The notes under the pieces are model-generated. The model worked only from the letters and a program-made list of their open reading frames with translations, was not told the DNA's origin and did no database searches. DNA of 64,000 nucleotides, taken from positions 62,001 to 126,000 of the forward strand of contig NZ_FNYZ01000008.1 of NCBI RefSeq assembly GCF_900109095.1, in the 5' to 3' direction. Shown one piece after another: positions 15,194-25,125 of the stretch (positions are counted from its first letter, which is position 1; every line of letters starts with the position of its first letter). The DNA comes from Sphingobium sp. AP50. GTDB lineage: Bacteria; Pseudomonadota; Alphaproteobacteria; Sphingomonadales; Sphingomonadaceae. The position numbers and the translations under genes are program-made.

Positions 15194-16987
15194 TCAAAGT
15201 GCCTTGATCCGCGCGATGACACTGTCCCAATCCACGCTGGGATAGCTGATCTTGACGATGGCATCGTACAGCGTCTGCATGTCGGCGCCGCGACCGTAGG
15301 TCGAGCTCACCTTGTTGTCCGCATGGCCGAACAGCAGATCGACGATCTCGCCTATCACCTTGCCGCGCAGTGCGCGCTTCCCGGTATGGCGAAACGAGTA
15401 GAACACGAGTTCCGGATCCGACAGGCCGATTCCGTCAAGGAAATCGTTGAATACGCGTGACAGCCGCTGCGTCCGCGAGCCGTACTTGTTGGTCTCAAGG
15501 TCTGAGAACAGCCATTCTTCATCAGCGGCCCGCCTCCTCTCCACAAGATCGAGGAAGCCAGCTTCGATCAGCAGCGGATGAAGGGGGACGTGCCGGAGCG
15601 AACTGGACGTTTTCACGCGTTTCCGGTGTGTGCCCTCCCGTTCTCGAACCTGACGCCGATCACGCTCGATAGCTATATAGGGAATGCCGTCAAACTCGCG
15701 TATGTTGCCCGGGCGCAGCGTACCGAGTTCCTCAAGGCGACATCCGGTGAAGGGAGCAAGCAGCAGCAACCAGAACAGGGTCTCGACCGAGACACCGCTT
15801 TTTTCCGGCAGCGGGGCGGAGAATATCACCTTCAGATCGTCGGGTTCGAAGGGAAGGCGTGCATCCTCGTTTCCGTCTCGGGGTAGGGAGGTTACGGTCT
15901 TACCGACATTCTCCTCGATGGCCTCCATCACCTCAACCGCATGATCGAGCATGACCCGTAGGCCTGACAACGCCTTGTTTACGGTGTCCGCAGCCAAGGT
16001 GGGCAGCGATTGCGCCTTGGCCGCTTCCACCTGATCACGCAGCGGCAGGCTGGCGATGTCCTTGCGTGCGCGGGACGGAAGGCCGGCACAGGTCCGCCTG
16101 TAATCGCGCAGCATCGCGGCGGTGATCTGATCTACCGGCAAATCGCCATTCAGTGCGACGAAGCGCCGGACCGCGGTTGCCCATTCGGTGAGCAGCTTCG
16201 GCTCTCGCGGCTTGAAGGTGCTCCAGTCGTCGTACACCGCTGTGATGGTCGGCGCGACTTTGCTGGGCGTGATAGCTGCCGCCAGTGACGTTGCGGGTTG
16301 AGCGCCGCCTACTATGATGATGGGTGCCGGGATGATCCGGCTACGGCTTGGTTCGATTCGAACGGCACAGGCGGCGCAGAGGCGGTCCAGATATGCCCGG
16401 CCGATGGCCTCATGGAGTTCGCTGCCGGGCTCGGCGTCGGCGCCTGCCTGATAGGCGATGGAGGCGATAGCCCAGTCGATCGGGTCCAGCGATGGCAGCG
16501 TCGAAACGCGGCGGATGGTTTCCAGCCAAGGCAGCGACTCCAGGTCGGGCACGCTCTCCAGCATCTGCTGTCGTGACAAGTGGTCTTTCAGGTCGGTGAG
16601 TGCCGGAGGCGTGCCGAAATCATAGCGAGCACCTGGAGCATTCCGCATAAGCCCATGAGCGTTGGAGAAGGCTTCGCTTTCCAGCGAAGCCAGTTTTCGA
16701 GCGATACCGCGCAGGGTATTGTCATCATACCCCTCAAGAAACGTGTCGACCATCGCAGTCGCCGCCTGAAGGTGCTGGTTGAGCAGCGCACGCCGGGCGG
16801 CTGCCAGCTTCATTTCGTAGATATCGGCTTGCGCGGGGTAGCGTGACTTCGCTGTTTCAGGATCGCGGGTGTCGAGCGACCGTTTGTACTCCGATTTTCC
16901 ACCATCGAAGAACGGTCGCAGTGCCTTGGGCACTACGCGCCTGAAGATATAAATGCCGGTGCGGGGATCTTGAGTAGGGACTGCCAT
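15194..16987 (-). CDS. int: Tyrosine recombinase/integrase of the tRNA-Glu element
   Basis: This is about 597 aa. I prefer the ATG at 16987, which begins MAVPTQDPRTGIYIFRRVVP; an in-frame TTG at 17020 is possible. The N-terminus (YIFRRVVPKALRPFF...KRSLDTRDPETAK) is the arm/N-terminal domain common to integrases of this length. The catalytic domain shows the first Arg in FTGCRLEELGTL, the FRH of YSFRHTGKR, the late His in LLFGHADNKV and the tyrosine in SSTYGRG. The full R-H-R-H-Y set is therefore visible and the enzyme looks intact. Its start lies 99 nt from the 3' end of tRNA-Glu, the classical layout for an element integrated at that tRNA. Confidence 0.88.
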   Translation of the reverse strand: MAVPTQDPRTGIYIFRRVVPKALRPFFDGGKSEYKRSLDTRDPETAKSRYPAQADIYEMKLAAARRALLNQHLQAATAMVDTFLEGYDDNTLRGIARKLASLESEAFSNAHGLMRNAPGARYDFGTPPALTDLKDHLSRQQMLESVPDLESLPWLETIRRVSTLPSLDPIDWAIASIAYQAGADAEPGSELHEAIGRAYLDRLCAACAVRIEPSRSRIIPAPIIIVGGAQPATSLAAAITPSKVAPTITAVYDDWSTFKPREPKLLTEWATAVRRFVALNGDLPVDQITAAMLRDYRRTCAGLPSRARKDIASLPLRDQVEAAKAQSLPTLAADTVNKALSGLRVMLDHAVEVMEAIEENVGKTVTSLPRDGNEDARLPFEPDDLKVIFSAPLPEKSGVSVETLFWLLLLAPFTGCRLEELGTLRPGNIREFDGIPYIAIERDRRQVREREGTHRKRVKTSSSLRHVPLHPLLIEAGFLDLVERRRAADEEWLFSDLETNKYGSRTQRLSRVFNDFLDGIGLSDPELVFYSFRHTGKRALRGKVIGEIVDLLFGHADNKVSSTYGRGADMQTLYDAIVKISYPSVDWDSVIARIKAL

Positions 16988-17060
16988 TCGGATCACTTTG
17001 TACCCATCCTTTGTACCCAAGGAGGGATGAAGTGACCGTTAACGCTGCAAAAATCCCAGT

Positions 17061-17082
17061 TTCCTGCCATTTGTTGCAGGAA
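17061..17082 (-). terminator. Weak hairpin downstream of tRNA-Glu
   Basis: TTCCTGC (17061-17067) pairs with GCAGGAA (17076-17082) across 8 nt. On the minus strand it follows the tRNA 3' end by 4 nt and is followed after a few bases by ATTTTTG. It may end the tRNA transcript or form part of the attachment core region. Confidence 0.35.
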
Positions 17083-17085
17083 TGG

Positions 17086-17157
17086 TGACCCCTACGGGAA
17101 TCGAACCCGTGTTTCAGCCGTGAGAGGGCCGCGTCCTAACCGCTAGACGAAGGGGCC
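17086..17157 (-). tRNA. tRNA-Glu (anticodon CUC)
   Basis: The 72-nt sequence folds as a cloverleaf. The acceptor stem is GGCCCCT/AGGGGTC with discriminator A, the anticodon loop is CTCTCAC (anticodon CTC), and the T arm is ACGGG-TTCGATT-CCCGT. CCA is not encoded. The layout matches E. coli tRNA-Glu position by position in the D and anticodon arms. Its 3' half adjoins the integrase, so it is the probable attachment site of the island; the second att copy is not in the window. Confidence 0.95.
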
Positions 17158-17188
17158 ATGGGCCGCATCGGCGGCTGGCAGGGGAGGG

Positions 17189-17216
17189 GCTTTAGCAGGC
17201 ACGCTGATCGCGTCAA
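17189..17216 (-). promoter_or_regulatory. Candidate promoter of tRNA-Glu
   Basis: On the minus strand TTGACG (17216-17211), a 16-nt spacer and TAAAGC (17194-17189) lie 32 nt before the tRNA 5' end. The -35 is good; the -10 is poor against sigma-70 consensus. Confidence 0.4.
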
Positions 17217-17249
17217 GCCAAAGCATGCGGCATCCCGCCGTCGCCCCAT

Positions 17250-17279
17250 AAAAAACCACCCCATGCAAGCATGGGGTGG
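17250..17279 (-). terminator. Intrinsic terminator downstream of the SapC gene
   Basis: Read on the minus strand, a perfect stem CCACCCCATGC/GCATGGGGTGG (17256-17279) is followed by TTTTTT. It is the first strong terminator after the SapC gene, which ends at 17451. Between them is another GC-rich inverted repeat around 17372-17411 without a U run. Confidence 0.75.
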
Positions 17280-17450
17280 CCAAGGTTCAGGGAGGAGACG
17301 TCTCCAAAGGGGGAGACGCCCATATGACACACCCGAAAGGGGGGCAGGTGCGCCATATATTTGATAGATAGGGCAGGTCGCATCCCCTTGCAAGAGGGGC
17401 GCGGCCTGCCTTCCATCAAATTTTTCAAACCGTTCGGGTTAACTTCTCAT

Positions 17451-18239
17451 TCAGGCTTCAACCGGCTCCGGCGCGGCGGGCACGGCGATCGGGCCCTTGC
17501 CCTGGCCGACCTGACCTTCGAAGATTTCGCGCATCAGCTGGAGCGAGAAGAGATGGGCATAGATCAGCGGCAGCATACCGTTCTGGTTGATCTTGCGGAG
17601 TTGATCGCCGCGCAGGTCACGCAGCTTTTCCTCGTTGATCATCTTGAAACCGCGATAGACGAAGGGCTGCTCGGCGATCGGCGTCTGGATCGACACTTCG
17701 CCGTCCATCAGCAGGTCCATTTCCTGAAGGTCCTTCACGAACTGGCCGGTGCGGGCCGCAGCCTGTTCGAAATCCTCGCAGAATTTCAGCACGCCCTGCG
17801 TCAGTTCGCTCGGCTTGCCGTCCACGAACAGCGGCTGGCCTTCTTCACCCGCGCCGATCGTCGGGCTGGTGGGGTCGAAGCAGAGCGACAATTCGTCGCT
17901 TTCCGGGCGCAGCTTGGCCAGCATCCAGGGATAGCGGCGGACATAGGCCGGGACATAGGCCGGACCGCGCAGCTTGCCTTCGTCGTCCACGAAGATGTTC
18001 ACACCTTCATTGAGGCCCATCAGCAGCAGCGGCACGGAATCGGCACCGGCCGAAAAGATGATCGGCGCAAAACGCTGGGCCGGCACGAATTCGTCGATGG
18101 TCAGCGGAACGGCATGCTGCGACACCAGGAAGGGGGCCGCATCCGCCGGCTTCACCTTATGGTCGATATGGTCGACACTGCTCAGCGGCAGCAGGTCGTT
18201 GTAGAAGATCGGCAGAGTGTTCACGGGCGCGCTGGCCAT
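17451..18239 (-). CDS. SapC family protein
   Basis: This protein has 262 aa from the ATG at 18239 (MASAPVNTLPIFYNDLLPLS); an ATG at 18251 and a longer frame to 18281 also exist. SapC-family proteins are widespread in sphingomonads and were named after a Campylobacter surface-array gene; their function is not settled. Typical features here are the N-terminal 'P.FY.dl.PLs...H' pattern, VPAYVRRYPWML, a long middle region with DGEVSI, and FVYRGFKMINEEKLRDL near the C-terminus. There is no signal peptide. It stands alone on the minus strand, 117 nt downstream of the FAD-dependent dehydrogenase gene, with its own terminator. Confidence 0.88.
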   Translation of the reverse strand: MASAPVNTLPIFYNDLLPLSSVDHIDHKVKPADAAPFLVSQHAVPLTIDEFVPAQRFAPIIFSAGADSVPLLLMGLNEGVNIFVDDEGKLRGPAYVPAYVRRYPWMLAKLRPESDELSLCFDPTSPTIGAGEEGQPLFVDGKPSELTQGVLKFCEDFEQAAARTGQFVKDLQEMDLLMDGEVSIQTPIAEQPFVYRGFKMINEEKLRDLRGDQLRKINQNGMLPLIYAHLFSLQLMREIFEGQVGQGKGPIAVPAAPEPVEA

Positions 18240-18367
18240 GGTCAGGTCCATTCTCTCATAAGGCGACGTGTTTTGGGGCACGCCGCAGGTCGCAACTTTG
18301 GGGCAGGGCGATATAGGCCTTGCGGGCCATGCGCAATCGCTTTGTCAGCGGCGCACCTGCCCCATGA

Positions 18368-19807
18368 TCAGCCTTCGCCGGGTAGCGGAATGAGCTTGCC
18401 AGGATTGAACAGCCCCTTGGGATCGAACGCTGCCTTGATCGCGCGCAGCGCGCCGATTCGCGCCGGCCCGGCAAGTCGGCCGAGTTCCGTCCGCTTCATC
18501 TGGCCGATGCCATGTTCCGCCGAGATGGAGCCGCCCGCCGCGACCACCGCATCATGGACGAAGGCGTTGATCGCCTGCCCCTGTGCCGCGATCCAGGCCG
18601 GTCCATCGCTCGTCCCCTTGGGCGCGCGAACATGGAAATGGACATTGCCGTCGCCCAAATGGCCGAAGGAGGAGGCCGTCGTGCCGGGGAAGGTCGCTTC
18701 GGCGGCGGCGGCGGCCTCGATCATGAAGGCGGGCATCTTCGCCACCGGCACGCTGATATCATATTGCAGCGCAGGCCCCTGCGCCCGCTCCGATTCCGAC
18801 AGCGATTCGCGGATGCGCCAGAAGGCTTCGGCCTGCGCTTCGTTCGCGGCGATGGCGGCATCGATCGCGATTCCCCGTTCGAACGCCTCGGCCAGCGCCC
18901 CTTCCAGCCGCTCGGCAGGGGAGGGATCGGACAGGTCGGCATGATCCACCTCGATCAGCACATGCCAGGGCGTGCGCGTCTCGATCGGCGAGCGCGTGCC
19001 CGGAATATGCCCCAGCACGAAGCCCAGCGTGTCGTTGGCGATCACCTCGAACCCCTCGACACTGTCGCCGAGCTTTTCCTCGGTCAGCCGCAGCAGCCGC
19101 AGCGCATCGGCCGGCGTCTCCACCCCGACCCAGCCTACCGCCCGCGCGGCGATCGCCGGCACCAGCCGCAGCGACGCGGCGGTGACGACGCCCAGCGTCC
19201 CTTCCGCCCCGATCAGCAACTGCTTGATGTCATAGCCGCGATTATCCTTCTTCAGCGCATCCAGCCCGTCGAAGATGCTGCCGTCGGGCAGAACCGCCTC
19301 GATCCCTTCGACCAGCGCCCGCATCGTCCCATGGCGCAGCACCTGCGTCCCGCCCGCATTGGTGGACACCAGCCCCCCGACCGTGGCGGAGCCTTTTGCC
19401 CCCAGGCTCAGCGGAAAGCGCCGTCCCGCCGCCTCGGCCGCGTCATGCAGCACGCTCAGAATCACGCCAGCCTCGCACAGCGCCAGATTGTCGTCGGGAG
19501 AGAGGCTGCGAATATGGTTCATCCGCCGCAGCGACAGGATCAGCGCGCTGCCATCGGCCGGCGGCGTCGCGCCCCCCACCATCGACGTGTTGCCGCCCTG
19601 CGGCACCAGCGCGATGTCCAGTTCCGCCGCCAGCTTCACGGTGTCGGCAACCTCCTGCGTCGATGCGGGGGAAAGGATTGCCACGGTCGCGCCATGATAT
19701 CGCCCGCGCCAGTCGCTGGTCCATGGGCTGATGTCGTCCGGATCGGTCACGACCCCCTTGGGGCCGAGCAGGGCGATGAAGCTGTCGATATGCTGCTGTT
19801 CTATCAT
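18368..19807 (-). CDS. FAD-binding D-2-hydroxyacid dehydrogenase (GlcD/D2HGDH-like)
   Basis: This 479-aa flavoprotein belongs to the vanillyl-alcohol-oxidase fold family that includes D-2-hydroxyglutarate, D-lactate and glycolate dehydrogenases. The PCMH FAD-binding domain shows PQGGNTSMVGGATP (residues about 69-82), LGAKGSATVGGLVSTNAGG and IGAEGTLGVVT. The C-terminal FAD-oxidase domain has the metal-site motifs FGHLGDGNVHFH and EHGIGQMKR, where the catalytic His residues lie. Length and motifs match the single-subunit enzymes that pass electrons to the quinone pool or ETF. The substrate cannot be fixed from sequence; D-2-hydroxyglutarate or D-lactate are the best guesses. Confidence 0.87.
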   Translation of the reverse strand: MIEQQHIDSFIALLGPKGVVTDPDDISPWTSDWRGRYHGATVAILSPASTQEVADTVKLAAELDIALVPQGGNTSMVGGATPPADGSALILSLRRMNHIRSLSPDDNLALCEAGVILSVLHDAAEAAGRRFPLSLGAKGSATVGGLVSTNAGGTQVLRHGTMRALVEGIEAVLPDGSIFDGLDALKKDNRGYDIKQLLIGAEGTLGVVTAASLRLVPAIAARAVGWVGVETPADALRLLRLTEEKLGDSVEGFEVIANDTLGFVLGHIPGTRSPIETRTPWHVLIEVDHADLSDPSPAERLEGALAEAFERGIAIDAAIAANEAQAEAFWRIRESLSESERAQGPALQYDISVPVAKMPAFMIEAAAAAEATFPGTTASSFGHLGDGNVHFHVRAPKGTSDGPAWIAAQGQAINAFVHDAVVAAGGSISAEHGIGQMKRTELGRLAGPARIGALRAIKAAFDPKGLFNPGKLIPLPGEG

Positions 19808-19886
19808 GGGACGATGCTATGCCCCGGAATTCATCGACGGTTCAACCTTTGGGCGATAGCGTGCCAGTCCCAAAAAGGGGTTCGAC

Positions 19887-20321
19887 TTGCTTCCATCCGT
19901 TCTGCTGCTGCTGATCGCGTCCGGCGCTGAGCCTGTGCAAATGGCGCAGCTCACGATTCAGCAGCGCATCATCATCCGCGTGCCGATGGCGAAAAAGGGC
20001 AGGGCGCCCGCCCGTCCCGCGCCGGAAGATCAGCAGGCTTGGGAAGAAAAAAAAGGGCCGCGCTGCGTGGCTCTCCGCTCGATTCGCGGGGCCAGCATCG
20101 TCGTCGGCAATGGCGTTGACCTGATTCTCGCGGACAATCATCGCTATCGCGCCCGGCTGGAAAAGGGCTGCGACTCCGATGGCTTCTATTCCGGCTTCTA
20201 TGTCGAACCGGATGATGACGGTTCGCTTTGTTCGGGCCGCGACGAATTGCAGGCGCGCAGCGGCCTTAGCTGCGGGATCGACAGCTTCCGTCGCCTGATC
20301 CCGATCGACGAAGAGGATTGA
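19887..20321 (+). CDS. Small exported hypothetical protein
   Basis: This 144-aa protein starts at a TTG at 19887 with AAGGGG 5 nt upstream. A short hydrophobic N-terminus (LPSVLLLLIASGA) looks like a signal peptide. The body has RIIIRVP, a Lys/Pro-rich linker and a C-terminal domain with four cysteines (in GPRCVALR, KGCDSDG, SLCSGRD and LSCGID) that could form disulfides in the periplasm. The pattern is familiar from conserved sphingomonad proteins of unknown function. It is divergent from the dehydrogenase gene and 121 nt before the helicase. Confidence 0.7.
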   Translation: MLPSVLLLLIASGAEPVQMAQLTIQQRIIIRVPMAKKGRAPARPAPEDQQAWEEKKGPRCVALRSIRGASIVVGNGVDLILADNHRYRARLEKGCDSDGFYSGFYVEPDDDGSLCSGRDELQARSGLSCGIDSFRRLIPIDEED

Positions 20322-20442
20322 TCCTTCTCTATAGGCGGCAAAATACGCGAATTTCTTGACAAGTGGCCGATATTTCCGCAATGCGCGGCCGATTTCCTGC
20401 ATGCGGACGCGCATGTCGGCCACCTCCTGTCCGGACATATGA

Positions 20443-21879
20443 ATGACTTTTGCCGATCTCGGCCTTTCCGACGAATTGCTCAGGGCCGTAACCGAATCCG
20501 GTTATGACACGCCGACGCCGATTCAGGCGCAGGCGATCCCCCCCGTGCTGATGATGAAGGATATCATCGGCATCGCCCAGACGGGGACGGGCAAGACCGC
20601 CAGCTTCGTGCTGCCGATGATCGACATTCTCGCCCATGGCCGCGCCCGCGCGCTGATGCCGCGCAGCCTGATCCTGGAGCCGACCCGCGAACTCGCCGCC
20701 CAGGTTGCGGAGAATTTCGAGAAATACGGCAAGTATCACAAGCTCTCCATGGCGCTGCTGATCGGCGGCGTGCAGATGGGCGATCAGATCAAGGCGCTGG
20801 AAAAGGGCGTCGACGTGCTGATCGCGACGCCGGGCCGCCTGATGGACCTGTTCCAGCGGGGCAAAATCCTGCTCAACGGCTGCAACATGCTGGTCATCGA
20901 CGAAGCCGACCGGATGCTCGACATGGGTTTCATCCCGGATATCGAGGAAATCTGCACCAAGCTGCCGGCGCAGCGCCAGACTTTGCTCTTCTCCGCGACC
21001 ATGCCGCCGGTGATCAAGAAGCTGGCCGACCGCTTCCTGTCCAATCCCAAGTCGATCGAGGTGGCACGCCCCGCGACCGCCTCCACCAATATCGTCCAGC
21101 ATCTGGTGAAGGTCGATTCGCGCAAGAAGCGCGACGCCCTGTGCGACATGTTGCGCGTGGCGGACGTGACCAGCGCCGTCGTCTTCTGCAACCGCAAGAC
21201 GACCGTGCGTGATCTCAACAAGGCGCTGCAACGGCAGGGCTTCCGTTCGGGCGAGATTCACGGCGACATCGACCAGTCGTCGCGCATCGCCGAACTGGAA
21301 CGCTTCCGCGACGGCACCGTCAACATCCTCGTCGCGTCGGATGTCGCGGCGCGCGGTCTGGATATCAAGGGCGTCAGCCACGTCTTCAACTTCGACGCGC
21401 CCTGGCACCCGGACGATTATGTCCACCGTATCGGCCGCACCGGACGGGCCGGCGCGACCGGCGTCGCCTATACGTTCGTGACCGAGGCGGATGCCGAGGC
21501 GATCGACAATATCCAGAAGCTGATCGGCACCAAGATCGCCTATGCCCCGTTGCCGGGTGGATCGGGCCGTGAGGAGGAAGCGCCGCAGGACAGCCGCCGC
21601 AGCGAAAGCCGCGACCGCAAGCCCGCCCGCCGCGAAGAAAAGCCGCGTGACGACAAGCGCCGGGAAGATCGTCCGGCCGAACGTGCTCGTGAGGATCGCA
21701 ACGAAGAACGTCCGGCGGCACGTGCCCGCGACGATCGTCCGCGCGAAGACCGTCCCCGCACTGAACGCAAGGATCGCACGCCCCCGCCACAGCGTCGCCG
21801 CGATCCGGTGGACGATGGCCCGGACGATGGCTGGAACGGCCCCGTTCCCCACTTCCTGTCGGTCGGCTTCATCGGCTGA
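20443..21879 (+). CDS. rhlE: DEAD-box ATP-dependent RNA helicase (RhlE-like)
   Basis: This 478-aa protein has all helicase motifs in order: Q motif (GYDTPTPIQAQAIP), I AQTGTGKT, Ia PTRELAAQ, Ib TPGRL, II DEAD, III SAT, IV VVFCNRK, V ARGLDI and VI HRIGRTGRAG. The core ends near residue 370. A ~100-residue tail follows, made almost wholly of Arg, Glu, Asp and Lys with Pro (RDRKPARREEKPRDD type), closing in the short hydrophobic VPHFLSVGFIG. Such tails bind RNA or partners of the degradosome/ribosome. The start ATG follows CAGGAGGT-like sequence. Single gene with a terminator downstream (21911-21944). Confidence 0.93.
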   Translation: MTFADLGLSDELLRAVTESGYDTPTPIQAQAIPPVLMMKDIIGIAQTGTGKTASFVLPMIDILAHGRARALMPRSLILEPTRELAAQVAENFEKYGKYHKLSMALLIGGVQMGDQIKALEKGVDVLIATPGRLMDLFQRGKILLNGCNMLVIDEADRMLDMGFIPDIEEICTKLPAQRQTLLFSATMPPVIKKLADRFLSNPKSIEVARPATASTNIVQHLVKVDSRKKRDALCDMLRVADVTSAVVFCNRKTTVRDLNKALQRQGFRSGEIHGDIDQSSRIAELERFRDGTVNILVASDVAARGLDIKGVSHVFNFDAPWHPDDYVHRIGRTGRAGATGVAYTFVTEADAEAIDNIQKLIGTKIAYAPLPGGSGREEEAPQDSRRSESRDRKPARREEKPRDDKRREDRPAERAREDRNEERPAARARDDRPREDRPRTERKDRTPPPQRRRDPVDDGPDDGWNGPVPHFLSVGFIG

Positions 21880-21910
21880 TACTATCTTCCGCATCGGCGG
21901 TAAGGATTTG

Positions 21911-21944
21911 AGAGGCACCCCTGACAGGATCGGGGGTGCCTCTT
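21911..21944 (+). terminator. Intrinsic terminator of the helicase gene
   Basis: AGAGGCACCCC pairs with GGGGTGCCTCT around a short loop, followed by a short T run. Confidence 0.65.
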
Positions 21945-22013
21945 TCGTTGCAGCCTGCCGCTGGACCCGGCATGATCGGGTTGGATTGTGATGACATTGT
22001 TCTGATCCGACGG

Positions 22014-22082
22014 CGTCATTTCGAGCGCAGCGAAGCAATCCAGTGGTACATCGTGGATTGCTTCGCTGCGCTCGAAATGACG
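22014..22082. repeat. Perfect 29-bp palindrome, REP-like element
   Basis: The 29-nt arm at 22014-22042 is exactly the reverse complement of 22054-22082, with an 11-nt loop. The arm contains the GAGCGCAGCGAAGCAATCC core seen in dispersed intergenic repeats of many bacteria. It lies between the helicase terminator and the SHOCT-domain gene. Confidence 0.85.
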
Positions 22083-22125
22083 ACTCATACAGATATCATC
22101 ATACCCTAATAGGCAGGGGTGGGGC

Positions 22126-23055
22126 ATGAAGCCGGACAATATCGATCGCCTGACGAAGCTGGAGGAACTGCGCGCAGCGGGCGTGCTGACCGACGCGGAA
22201 TTTGCGGAGGAGAAGCGCAAGCTGCTCTCCGCCGGATCGACCCGCTGGCCGCTGATCATCGGCGCGGGCGTGCTGGGCATCGCCGCCCTGCTGGTCATCG
22301 GCGCATGGCTGGTGCCGGGCCAATGGTCGACCTCGGTTGCGCCGCCACACCCCACCACGCCACACCCCACCACGCCGCAGCCCGTCCTCACGCCGCCTGC
22401 GCCGGTCGCCACCACGCCGCCACTCGCCCCGGCGGAACGTCTGGCCCGCGCGTTTGAGGCGGCGACCAGCCATCGCCGTCCCTTCGTGCAGACGGTGGAG
22501 GGCGAAGCCTTCACCATTACGCCCGTCCGGATCGTGGACCTGCCCTTCGGCCCGGCGCTGATCGCCACCCTTGAAATGAAGGATGGCTGCCACGCCTGCA
22601 CCGGCTTCCTCAGCGTCTATTATCTGGCGGAGGATCAGGGGAAGACAGTCGTGCGCGCCGCCTATCCCGAAGCCGTGTCGGGCTGGGGATGGGGCGCTGG
22701 CCCGTCGGACTGGGACATCACCAACCGCTTCACCGCCAATCCCGCCATCTATGCGTCGGGCGGCTATACCGGGCAGGGCGTCACGGAATTAGGCGCGACC
22801 ATCACGGAGCTTCGGCCAGAAGGGCCGATCACATCGGACCTGATCGGCACGGGCTATAGCGACGCCGGGGCGATCTCTGACGATAATCCGCGCAAGGCCT
22901 GCGAACTGGAAGGTCGGATCGCCAATGTCGTCAGGGACAAGGGCTTCGATGTCATCGTCACCGGCTCCGTCAACCGAACGGAACATTATGGGAAGCGGCA
23001 GGGCAAATTCGTCCCCGCCAACAAGCAGGACTGGGGATTGCCCTGCGGCGGGTGA
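22126..23055 (+). CDS. SHOCT-domain membrane-anchored hypothetical protein
   Basis: This 309-aa protein has an N-terminal SHOCT domain (residues 1-35: IDRLTKLEELRAAGVLTDAE followed by FAEEKRKLL), the short helical module found at the ends of many bacterial proteins. One membrane helix follows (about 40-62, PLIIGAGVLGIAALLVIGAW), then a Pro/Thr/His-rich linker with a repeated HPTTP unit. The exported or cytoplasmic globular domain of about 200 residues has a DGCHACTG cysteine pair and ends in a lysine-rich, NRTEHYGKRQGKF-like segment. I do not recognise the globular domain. Confidence 0.78.
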   Translation: MKPDNIDRLTKLEELRAAGVLTDAEFAEEKRKLLSAGSTRWPLIIGAGVLGIAALLVIGAWLVPGQWSTSVAPPHPTTPHPTTPQPVLTPPAPVATTPPLAPAERLARAFEAATSHRRPFVQTVEGEAFTITPVRIVDLPFGPALIATLEMKDGCHACTGFLSVYYLAEDQGKTVVRAAYPEAVSGWGWGAGPSDWDITNRFTANPAIYASGGYTGQGVTELGATITELRPEGPITSDLIGTGYSDAGAISDDNPRKACELEGRIANVVRDKGFDVIVTGSVNRTEHYGKRQGKFVPANKQDWGLPCGG

Positions 23056-23237
23056 GGGGCGTTCACCTGTCCTATCCGCACGCCCTTTGCTAAGGGATGA
23101 TCACGACATGCTGATCCGCTGTTGGAAAGAAAATTTCCAACTTATGTTCGAAAAGAACAGGATTTACGGGAAATATGCGAAGTTAAGCGCGACGAATCCA
23201 ACAGGGGCGACCCTCCGGCCACCCCCGCAGGTCGCGC

Positions 23238-24518
<1,281 letters not shown>

Positions 24519-24609
24519 TCAGCCCTATGCCGCTGTGCGACGGGCCGCGCAACCCTGTGCGCTGCCGTCCGTTGGTCTGTCATCACCGATAATGCAAAAG
24601 GAGACGGCG

Positions 24610-25047
24610 ATGCAGATCGATCATGACGCGATGATATTGGTGGCGGACGGGCGCAAGCTGCTCTTCTTCCGGAACAAGGGCGATTCCGCCTTCCCGCAAC
24701 TGGAGGCGGAAGCGGTCAGGGTGCAGGATAATCCGTCCCATCTGGAACAGGCATCCGACCGGGCGGGGCAGTCTTCCTCCACCGGCACCGCATCCGGCAC
24801 GATGGGCGAAAACAACTTTCACGAACTGGAGGAGCAACGCTTTGCCGCTCAGGCCGCCGACCTGCTCAAGCAACGCGCCTTCGCGCAGGATTATGAAAAG
24901 CTGATCATCGTCGCGCCGCCGACGGCGCTCGGCGAAATGCGCAAGCATCTGCACAAGGAAGTGCGCGACCGGCTGGTGGGAGAGATTGCCAAGGATCTGA
25001 CCAACCATCCCGTACCCGAAATCGAAAAGCTGATCACCGCCAGCTAA
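24610..25047 (+). CDS. Host attachment family protein
   Basis: This 145-aa protein starts at the ATG at 24610, after AGGAGAC. It matches the family annotated as 'protein required for attachment to host cells': DAMILVADGRKLLFFRN at the start, a variable middle (SSSTGTASGTMGENNFHELE) and the helix EEQRFAAQAADLLKQRA. The C-terminus reads LIIVAPPTALGEMRKHLHKE and ends EIAKDLTNHPVPEIEKL. The fold is related to eRF1-type/archaeal release-factor-like domains; the role in free-living bacteria is unknown. It is convergent with the PEP-CTERM gene and shares a terminator with it. Confidence 0.88.
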   Translation: MQIDHDAMILVADGRKLLFFRNKGDSAFPQLEAEAVRVQDNPSHLEQASDRAGQSSSTGTASGTMGENNFHELEEQRFAAQAADLLKQRAFAQDYEKLIIVAPPTALGEMRKHLHKEVRDRLVGEIAKDLTNHPVPEIEKLITAS

Positions 25048-25065
25048 GCTGCGCAGCCCAAAGCC

Positions 25066-25106
25066 CAAAAAAGAGGGCGGCCCGAATATCGGACCGCCCC
25101 ATTTTT
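25066..25106. terminator. Bidirectional intrinsic terminator
   Basis: GGGCGG (25075-25080) pairs with CCGCCC, with an inner CCGA/TCGG pairing. There is an A run at 25067-25072 on the left and TTTTT on the right, so it can terminate transcripts from both sides. It lies between convergent genes. Confidence 0.75.
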
Positions 25107-25125
25107 CTGTCCGTAGTATTCGCCG

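Noticed and set aside
17361..19930. Long plus-strand frames opposite the SapC and FAD-dehydrogenase genes
   Set aside because: The composition is low in hydrophobic blocks and rich in Arg, Gln and His. The minus-strand frames carry all the motifs.
19842..20438. Minus-strand frame beginning MSGQEVADMRVRMQE upstream of the helicase
   Set aside because: Only the first ~40 codons have protein-like composition; the rest is antisense to the exported protein gene at 19887-20321, and no homologue comes to mind. A very short real peptide cannot be excluded.
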